Assembly (NCBI RefSeq): GCF_022347565.1
Contig: NZ_JAKRGH010000011.1
Location: 62,001 to 126,000 of the forward strand
DNA from: Vibrio sp. Of7-15
GTDB taxonomy: Bacteria > Pseudomonadota > Gammaproteobacteria > Enterobacterales > Vibrionaceae
Direction of reading: 5' to 3'
DNA: 64,000 bases
Position numbers and translations under genes: made by a program. The notes under the pieces are model-generated. The model made no database searches and was not told the DNA's origin. It was given only the letters and a program-made list of their open reading frames with translations. How positions within the stretch are numbered: position 1 is the first letter of the stretch; each line of letters starts with the position of its first letter. This document shows, one piece after another, positions 1 to 10,800 of this stretch.

Positions 1-1860
1 AGCTTGCCATAACCATCGTCTACCTGCTGCCAAAATTCATTGCTATCCACTAGCACACGCTTATCTACGGTCAGCGCGAGTGTCGACTCTAGCTGGCTAT
101 CGGTGATCAACACCTGTGATTCGCTATTCTCTAACATGTAAGACAAACGCTCAGCAGGGTAACTCGGATCAAGTGGCACATAAGCACCACCCGCCTTGCT
201 CACAGCTAAAATTGACACCACCATATTAAATGAACGATTAAGGCAAATACCCACTAATGTCTCTGGGCCAACACCTTGCTCAATGAGATGATGAGCCATA
301 AGGTTCGCACGATGGTTCAGCTCATGATACGTCAGGCTTTCTTTCTCAAACGTTATGGCCACTCTGTCAGGCGATTGTTTAACTTGCGCTTCAAACAACT
401 GGTGAATGCAGGCATCTGACGGGTAGTCTGCCGACGTGTCATTCCAAGTTATCATCAATTGTTCTTTTGCCGCCTCTTCCAGTAATGACAAGCTACCAAT
501 ATCTTGCTGTGGCGCGGCAATAATACTGTCGATCAACTGGTTGAACTGACTTGCCATTCTCGTAATAGTGTCGCCATCAAACAGTTCGATGTTGTACTCC
601 CACGACAAAGTAAGATCGTGCGCTTGTTCGTCGACGGTCAGCATTAAATCAAACTGAGATCGGCTTTCACTTAAGGGTAAAGTCTGCGTTTCAACTCCAT
701 CTAAAACCAGTTCAGGCTGCTCCGTATTTAGTGCCAACATCACTTGGAACAGCGGGTGATAACTTAAATCACGTTGCGGCTGAAGTGCCTCAACGATTTG
801 CTCGAACGGCACATCTTGATGCGCATACGATTTAACATTAGTGGCTTTACTTTGATTTAAAAGTTCGCTGAAGCTTGGGTTACCCTCAAGATCCAAACGC
901 AGCACCAAAGTATTCACAAAAAAGCCAATTAACGACTCAAGTGATGGCTGATTGCGGTTAGCAATAGGAGTACCAATCACGATGTCAGTGTCATTACTGT
1001 AGCGACCCAGTAACACTGAGAAAGCAGCATGCAGCCCCATGAATAAGGTTGCCCCTTGATCTTGACACAGTTGCTTAAACGCGGCAGTTCGCTTCTCGCC
1101 CAACAGTTCCACATGCCATCGACCTTGATAACTCTGCTGCGCTGGTCGAGCAAAATCGAGAGGCAAGTTGTGTACCGCCGGTAACCCAGCCAAATGATCT
1201 TTCCAATAACCCAACTGATCTTGAACAAGAACCACCATATCATTCTGGCGCTGCCAAACCGCGTAATCACTGTATTGAAGAGGCAAAGAGTTCAACGCAG
1301 GTGTCTGCTGATTTCGCTCTGCATGGTAGTACTGACTTAGCTCATCAAACAAAATACCAATTGACCACCCATCCGACGCAATATGATGCATGGTGATCAT
1401 CAATACCGCTTCGTCATCACTCAAACGAACCAAAGAGGTACGCAACATGTAGTCACAGCTTAAATCAAATGAAGTTTCTGCTTCTTGCTGCTGAAGGCCA
1501 TGTAGTCGTTTCTTCTGCTCCGCGTTTTTCAGCGCAGACAAATCCGTAACCGTTAACGACCAACTCTGAGGCTCAGCTTGTAAACGCTGTCGTACCTCAC
1601 CATTGTCTGACACAAAACACGTTCTCAAGCTCTGGTGCCTTGTGACAATGTGTTTAAATGCCACACTTAATGCATCAAGATCAACTTCACCCGTTAGTTT
1701 AATGGCCATTGGCATATTGTAATGGCTGCTCGTGCCTTCCATTTGGTCAATAAACCAAAGTCGCTGCTGGGCAGAAGAGAGAACCGTCTTTTGCTCTTCA
1801 CTCGCTGTCGGTATAGATGGTAATACCGCCTTCCCTGTGCCCAATAGCTCTTCAATCACT
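1..1860 (-). other. NRPS module 4 (partial): C and start of A
   Basis: A complete LCL-like condensation domain with HHIASDGWS (around 1362-1392) is followed by the N-terminal part of an adenylation domain. Only the early core motifs are present: LTYHELN near 330 and GGAYVPLDPSYP near 170. The specificity pocket lies outside the window, so the fourth substrate cannot be predicted. Confidence 0.85.
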
Positions 1861-4800
1861 TTCGCCTGCTCGGAAAGCACGCTGTGTGTGAATACCTGGT
1901 TGATCGGACATTCAACCTCGAACTGATCACGAATTTTAGCAACTAATTGCATTGCTAACAGTGAATGACCACCAGCACTAAAGAAATTCAGCTGACGATT
2001 GTCGACCACTCTTTCAAGCAACGAAGACCAAATGTTAGCCAACGTAATTTCCGTTAGCGTCACTAACGGTGTGCTTTCGATATCATCTTGATACGCATCT
2101 GGTTCAGGTAAAGCACGAAAATCCACTTTACCATTCGCATTCAGTGGCAAACTCGGTAGTACCTGAAAAGCCGATGGCATCATATAATTAGCTAGTCGAT
2201 CCGATAGACGGTTTTGGATCACATTCAGTGCCTGCTCGCTGTCAGACCAGAGCCCTTGCGCTTTCTCCGAATCCAATACTACGTACGCCACCAATTTTTT
2301 ATCGCCGTTCGACTCACGTAGCATAACAAAATTATCGATAACACCCGGGATCGCATGCAATGCAGCCGAAATCTCACCCAGCTCGATTCGAAAACCTCGC
2401 AATTTAATTTGCTTATCGACTCGTCCTAAACACACGATCTGGCCTTTCGCATCCCAATAGGCCAAATCACCCGTTTTATACAGACGATCACCGTCTCGGT
2501 TCGTCATACAGTCTTGAACAAAGCTGTCAGCCGTTAATGTTTCGCGTTGCCAATATTCTCTCGCTACCCCAGGTCCACCAACGTATAGCTCACCGATGAC
2601 TCCCGTCGACAATGGTTTCATTGCCGGATCAAGAACATAAGCGCTCGCCGTTTTTAATGGTCGGCCAATAGGATACACACTTTGTTGCTCGGTAATCTCA
2701 TACCATGCACTGAACGTGGTGTTTTCTGTCGGGCCATAGGCATTCCAAAAATGCTCTGGTTTACCGTTTGCAGCCAGTAACAGATTTACATGCGGCACCG
2801 AAATAGCGTCCCCGCCCACCAATAAATGGCAAAGTGAAGAAAAGGCTGTCGGAATCTGATCAACCGTGGCATTAAATAGGGCCGCCGTGACAAAAATGGT
2901 ATCGATGTTGTCATCAACCAATTGTTGCTGCAATTTTTCTGGTGACAGTAAGTGTGCCTTTGGCACGTACACCATGCTTGCCCCGTTGAGCAAAGCCCCC
3001 CAAATTTCATACGTAGCCGCATCAAAGGAGTGATTCGATGCCTGTGCAAACACATTCGCTGTACTGAATGGCGTATATTGATTGTCCGTAACAAGATGAA
3101 CAATGCTGCCCTGCTCAACCGCCACGCCTTTTGGCTTCCCTGTGGAACCCGACGTATAGATAATGTAAGCCAAATCTTTGGCCGTCGCAGGTTGTGCGCG
3201 ATTCAGAGGCTCTAATGATGCGGAATCAATCTCCATGAGCGTTTGAGGGTCACTTAGATTGACCAACTCGTCATTATTCTGTTGCATGGATTCTGCAAGC
3301 TGACGGTGGGTTAATATCAGCTTCGCTTGGCAATCTTGCATAATAACGCTTAGTCGATCTGCACCTTGTTCTGGATCCAAAGGCACATACGCAGATCCTG
3401 TTTTCAAAATCGCCAGCATTGAAACAATGAGTTCTGCTGAACGCTCCAAATAAAGGCCAATACGATCACCGTGCTCAACCCCTTTTGCTAATAAGTAGCT
3501 TGCTAGACGATCCGATTGTTCATCCAGTTGACGGTAGGTTAGTTCAATGTCGCCATAGGTTAAGGCCACTTTATCTGGGTATTGCTGAACGCTTTTCAAA
3601 AATGGCGCGACCACGCCTACATCTGAATCCGTCAATTGCAACGGCTGCCAGTCATGTGAGTAGTGCTCTTTATTTGTCAGCGAAATATCATGGATACTCT
3701 GCTCGACACTGTTCGCCACCGATTCAAGAATTGTGTTCAGATGCAGAGACACTTTATGCACAGCATCAACACTAAGCTTTTCACCATTGAATAAAACCTT
3801 AATCTCAATCGTATCTCCCGGTATCACGACCACAGACAACGGGAAATTGGTCTGCTCAAGGGCACTAAGGTCTTTAATACACAACCCTTGTTCTGGTTGA
3901 GAACTCACCTCACTGACCTCAAACGGGTAATTCTCAAACACCATAATGGAGTCAAACAACGGGTTTTCACTGTCCACATCACTCCACGAGTGAATATCCA
4001 CTAATGCACTGTGCGCGTATTGATCATGGGACAATTGAGACTGATGGATTTGCTGAACCCAACGAGAAATCGACAGATCATTCTCAGGTAAAATAACTCT
4101 TGTCGGTAATGTATTAATAAACAAACCGACCATATCTTCTACACCAGATAAGGCCTCTGGTCGACCAGAACGAGTAGTACCAAACACCACATCTTGACTA
4201 CGACAGTAACGGCTTAATAAGAGTGCCCAAGCCCCTTGGAAAAGAGCACTTAATGTCACGTTCATCTGTTTAGCACGTGAACGAAGCTGCGAAGAGAGCG
4301 ACTCATTCAGCTGAACATGATGCTCCCCTTGTCCATTCAATGCCTCTTCCTGCTCAATAAGCGTTGGTATTGCTTGGGAAACTGACGTTGGCGTGGTGAA
4401 CCCTAACAAGTACTCCTGCCAATAGGTTCTTGCTTTCGACTCATCTTGCTCAGACAACCATTTAATGTATTGCTTATAAGCAGGTGTACTCGGTAAATCC
4501 AGTGTGTTTGAACAAGCGATACTTTGATAAATCGTACTTAAGTCTTTCAGCAATAAAGGAAGACACCAGCCATCAATCAGCGCGTGATGGTGAGTCCACA
4601 CCAATCGATAACTCTCTGCAGACTGCTGTACCAACACAAGCTTCATTAACGGAGCCTGTTTCAAGTCGAATGGCACTTGCTTTTCAGCCGCCAGTAACTC
4701 ACTCCAGCGATCTTCAAACGCCTGATGTTCTAACTCCAACCACTGCTCTTCACGCCATGGGACCTCGGCTTTAACTTCTACAAGCTGCAAAGGTTTATCG

Positions 4801-7800
4801 AGCCCAGTGTGAACAAACGCGGTGCGTAACGCATCGTGTCTATCCACCAACACTTGCCACGCCTGCTTTAGAACCTGAGGCGAGACTTGGCCTAACTCCA
4901 ACACCATTTGGGTAATGTAGAGGCCCGTTTCTGGTGCCAACTGAGAATGAAATAACATACCAGCTTGCATAGAGGTAGCGGGATATAGCTCGGCAATATC
5001 ATGCTCTGCTTGCAGTTGATCCAGCTTACCCTGGCTGATCAAGGCTAATGGATAGTCACTTGGCGTACTTTGGCGAGGCGCAGCGACACAGTGTTCAATA
5101 ATGCTGTTCAGATGATCATGATAGCGATTCAGCAGCGCTTCCATCGTGCTACTTTGGTACTGCTGCTGATTGAACTCCATACTCAAGTGAAGCTGATCGT
5201 GCTGAACAATGCTTTCAACACTCAGACGATGGGTACGTTTTCGCTCGGAACTAATGCAAGCCTCGGCCTCTTCAAAACGGCCATTGAGTACAATTTCATC
5301 ACCATGTTGCTTCTCTTCACTGTGCTCAAATTGGCCCAAATAGTTAAAAAGAATATCCAAGGTTGGCGCAGCGTTTAAACCTTCATCTTGACACAGGTGT
5401 TTTAGCACACCGAATCCAAGGCCTTTGTTAGGAACCGAACGAAGCTGCTCTTTTACCGCTTTGATCTGGGCGCCAAGATCATCGAATTCATTGGTTAAAA
5501 TAACTGGGTAGGTCGTCGTAAACCAACCAACCGTGTCGTTCAAGTTCAACGTATCGTCCAGCACCTCTCGCCCGTGGCCTTCCAGCTCTAAGCGAATGGC
5601 TTGGCTATGTTGCCACTCTGTGATCGTCAGCAATAGAGCAGTAAGGAGCAAATCATTTATCTGAGTGTTATAGCACTGGTTAGCCTGGTGCAATAAAGCC
5701 AGACTGGACTCTACTGTTAACGCTAACGAGACCGTTTCACTTTGACGCCAACTTTCATCGGCATCTTGCTCACTCGTCACCAACTCAGGCGTTATTGCTT
5801 CCACCTCGGCCTGTACGATGTCATGCCAATAAGCACGTTCTTTCTCTACATCTTCAGACGCTGCATAGGCCTCAAGCCACTGACCCCACGCTTGGTAACT
5901 GCTACTTTTTGCTCCGAGATCAACCGAGCCACTGTCTCGTAATTGGTTCAGAGCAAGTTGCAGATCATCCAACAAAATACGCCACGACACCCCATCGACG
6001 ATTAAGTGATGGATCACCCAAGTCGCAGACAATGTCTGCTCACCTTCCAGCAGCACCAGTTTAGACAACGGAGCTTGAGTTAAATCAAACCCACTTTGCG
6101 CAGCGCAAACTTCAGTATCGTAATCCGCTTGTGTGGACACACGGACAAGATTTTTTTCAATTTGCTCTTGTGAGATCGCACCATAACAAGCTTGTAATTC
6201 TTCACCCTTAGAGACAAAAGTCAGCCTAAAGACATCATGACGCTCATAAATGGCTACCAGCGCTTGAACAAGATGTTTTGTGCTAAGCTCTTTTGGCAAT
6301 GAAAACTGCATCGCCTGATTAAAATGATGCTGATCAGTGACATCACTTTCAAAAAACCAGCGCTGAATAGGCAGTAAAGGTTGCTTTCCTTTAACGGTAA
6401 AATCCCCTTCCGACACGGTTTCAATAGCAGCAATATGCTTTGCCAGCTCATGAATCGTCTGATGTTCAAATAACTGTCGTGTCGTCAATGAATAGCCTGC
6501 ACGTAAGGTGCGGGATGCGACCTGTATGGCTAAAATCGAATCCCCGCCAATGGCAAAAAAGTTCTCATGAATACCAACTTTAACGATCCCCAAAACATCC
6601 TGCCAAATGGCGCACAATATACGTTCATGATCCGTTTGCGGCGCGACATACTCACTTTGTGATTGGTAATCAGGCACTGGTAACGATTTGCGATCTATTT
6701 TTCCATTCGTAGTGAGAGGCAACGTCACCATAGCGACTATTGCACTTGGCACCATGTAATGTGGCAGCTGCTGAGTCAGCGCTAAACGTAGCTCACTTTC
6801 ATTCAACTCATGGCTCGGAGACATAACGACATACGCCACCAAACGTTTATCTCCAGGGTGATCTTCACGAACCGTGACGTGTACTTCACTCACCGCTGAC
6901 TGGCCAAGCAGCGCACTTTCAATTTCACCTAATTCAATTCGGAAGCCACGAATTTTCACTTGATGATCAATACGAGCCACAAATTCTAAATTGCCGTCAG
7001 GTAACCAGCGAACCCAGTCACCACTGCGGTACAACTTCTTGTTGTTATCTAAAAAGTGTGGAACAAATTTTTCATTAGTCAGATCAGCTCGATGTAAATA
7101 GCCTTGCGCCAACCCTTCGCCACCAATATAAAGCTCCCCAAGAACCCCAACGGGTACAGGTGACTGATTTTCATCTAAAACATATGTCTCAACACCCGGA
7201 ATTGGTTGACCAATATGAATTTGTTCCTCATTTGGCTCCATTCGGCCTAATGTTGCACACACAGTACTTTCAGTCGGTCCATAGGCGTTGATGAAGTCGC
7301 GATCTTGTCCCCACCGAGCAACCAGATCCGATGGACACGAATCACCTGCTACAACCAATGTTTTCACACTGGCCCACTCTTTCAAATCCAGTGCAGGCAA
7401 TAATGCTGGTGGTAATGTCGCGTGAGTAATTTGGGCTTTATTCACCGCCGCCGACAATGCCGTGCCCGATTTAATGCAGTCTTCATCATAAATGAACAGT
7501 TGCGCGCCTGAACACAAGGTCATTACCCATTCCCATGTTGCGGCATCAAAACTGATCGAAGCAAATTGCAGCACTCGGCTTTCTGGTGACACATTTAATA
7601 GCGTTTTCTGACCATAAGCGAGGTTCACCAAACCTTGATGTTGCAGTAACACGCCTTTGGGTTTTCCCGTCGACCCCGATGTATAAATGGTATAAGCCAA
7701 GCTTTGTGGTGTTAAGGAAGACCCTTTTTGTACTTTCTCATTATTGAGTGAAAGCAGTTGCGTTTTCACCTCTGGAGTATCTAAAGCAATACACTGCGCA

Positions 7801-10800
7801 TCTGTTTCTGGCAAACGATCACGTAAGGCATGATGCAATAAGATAACCCGTGATTGGCTATCGGTGATCATATGCTTAAGGCGATCCTGTGGGTAACTTG
7901 GATCCAGTGGCAAATAAGCACAGCCTGCTTTTAAGATCCCTAATACTGATACAAACAAAGACGCAGAGCGCTCTATACATACACCAACTAACTCGCCTTC
8001 TTGTACACCATGTTCAAGAAGTAAAGAAGCAAGTTGATTGGCTTTTGTGTTTAATTCAGCGTACGTGAGTGTCTCTTGGGAGTGCTCTCCTAGATATGAC
8101 AATGCAATGGCATCGGGTTGACGTTGTGCCTGTTGTTCAAACAAGTGGTGAACACAATCTGCGTCTATGCTGCTTTCTGGGCCATGTGCCCACTCAGATA
8201 CAAGCTGATTTTTTTCATGGCCAGTCAGCATTTCACACGTCAGAACCTTTCGCTCAGGCGCTGCCACAACCGATTGCACCAAAACGAGTAAGCGTTCCGC
8301 TAAGCGTGAAATGGTATCTGGTAAGAATAAATCCTCGCTGTATTCCCAGTCGAGTACTAACTCATCATCTTGCTCTATGGCATTCAAGGTGAGATCAAAC
8401 TTCGCATGTACAGTGTCGGTCTGAACTGGTGTTGCCACTACATCATGTAAGTCATATTCCGTTTGTTCATTGTTTTGTAATACCAGCATAATTTGGAACA
8501 ATGGGTGATAGCTCAACGAACGATCGGGCTGCATTTCATCCACCAAACGTTCAAACGGCAATTGCTGGTTATCAAACGCTTCTAATGCACTTTCTTTGCA
8601 TTGATCCAATAAATCATTAAAAGAGGGATCACCAGAAAGGTCGGTTCGGCAGACTAATGTATTGACAAAAAAGCCAATCAAATCGGCCAAATCTGCGTGA
8701 TCACGGTTGGCCGTTACGGTGCCTATCACGACGTCTTTTTCTTGGCTATGACGACTCACCAACGTAGATAATACCGCTTGTAAGCCCATAAATAGTGTCG
8801 CACCACGACGTTGGCACAAGCGCTTAAATTCACCAAGTTGGCTGCTCTTTAAGACATTGCGATAGCGTCCACCACGAAAGCTTGATGTCGTTGGCCTCAC
8901 CTTATCAAGTGGCATACTATGCAGCTCTGGGATCCCTTGCAATTTGCCTTTCCAGTACTGAAGCTGCTGCTCAAGAAGCGGTGCATCTGACTCGGTTCTC
9001 TGCCACTGAGCATAATCCGCATACTGAATGGGTAATTGAGGTAAGTCGTTTTGTTGCACTCCGAGTCTGGAGAGGTAAAGCTGGCTTAATTCTTTCTCAA
9101 AGACACTCAACGACCAACCATCTGCGGCGATGTGGTGAAACACAATAATAAGTTGATGTTCACTGGCGCTGACTTCTATCAGGTGGGCACGCAGCATTAA
9201 ATCGCGTGTTAAATCAAACTCACCACTAATGACTTCCTCTTGAGTTTGGGCAATTGCCTGCGCTCGTTGAGCCGAAGTGAGTGTTAACACTGGAGATTCA
9301 GTTAAAGGAAATTGCTCAATTTCTGGCAACACAATCTGCTGAACGTGAGCGCTTTCTTGTTCACCATAAACAGTACGAAGCACTTGGTGACGATTAACAA
9401 TGGAAGTGAGCGCCTCAGAGAGTGCTGCTTTATTTAGCACTCCCTCTAATTTAATCACCAGCGGAATATTATAGTGGCTGGATCCTTGAAGCTGATCTAA
9501 CACCCACATTTGTTGCTGAGAAAATGACAGTTGAGCTGGTTTTTCATCTCCATGTGACACAATTGGCGATACAGCCGAGCTTTGATTGCCTAGATCAATA
9601 ACAGCCGCCAACTCATGTAAAACATGAGCTTTAAATACCTCGTGGATACTCAATTGAACATCAAAATGCGCTTTAAGCTGAGTTAATAATCGCATGGCCA
9701 ATAAAGAGTGACCACCTAGTGAGAAAAAGTTGGCTTGACGACCAATGGCTTCTTCAGATTTCAATACCGTTTGCCAAATGTCTGCCAACGCCATTTCTGT
9801 GGCAGTTTGAGGAGCCTCATAGCTTTCTTGACGAGGCAATGCAGGCTCTGGCAACGCTTTTCTGTCCACTTTTCCGTTGGGTGTTAACGGCAAACAATCG
9901 AGCATTACCCAAGCCGTTGGGATCATGTGCTCTGGTAAATTCGTTGCTAGATCCGTACTTAAACGGTTAAACCAAGCTTTAGAGTCCAAGACCTCATCTG
10001 AAGGTACAAGGTAAGCCACCAGCTGCTTGTCACCTAAAGGGGTTTCATGTGCAATAACAACAGCTTGACTCACTGTATCTAGCTGACCCAATGCCGTTTC
10101 GATTTCCCCAAGTTCAATTCGAAATCCGCGTATTTTTACCTGATGATCAATACGGCCAAGATACTCAATCTCCCCTTCAGGCAGCCAGCGCGCTAAGTCT
10201 CCCGTACGATAGATGCGAGAGTCTGATGCATCCAGTTGGTGAGGGTTATCAAGAAAGCTTTTTTGGGTCAGGTCCTCTCGATTGTAATACCCACGAGCGA
10301 CCCCAACACCCGTAATAAACAACTCTCCGACAACACCAATGGGAACGGGATTGAGCTCGCTGTCTAGAATATGCAATTTAATATTATCTATTGGTTTACC
10401 AATCGGCACAGAGCGCCCAGTAAAATTAGGCGTACAGTGATGATAGCTCACCTCAATGGACGCTTCTGTCGGACCGTATAAATTCAATAATTTTGCACCA
10501 TGCCCGGCAAGAAAACGATTCTGCACATCGACAGAAAGAGCTTCACCACTACACACCACCAAACGTAAACTGTCTGTTTGATGCTGAAATCGCCCATCCG
10601 CGATGAAACTTGCTAACATTGGTGGAACAAAATGGATCACACTGATTTTCGCTTGGTTAATCACATCCAATAGATAATCAACGTCTTTGTGCCCATCTGG
10701 TCTTGCCATTACCAATGTGGCTCCGCTGGTTAACGGCCCATAGTATTCCCAAACGGAAACATCAAACCCAAAAGGCGTCTTTTGCAGCACATTGTCTTCT

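Noticed and set aside
977-1270. Short minus-strand ORF inside the NRPS
   Set aside because: It is out of frame with the NRPS, whose frame is open across it and encodes a recognisable condensation domain.
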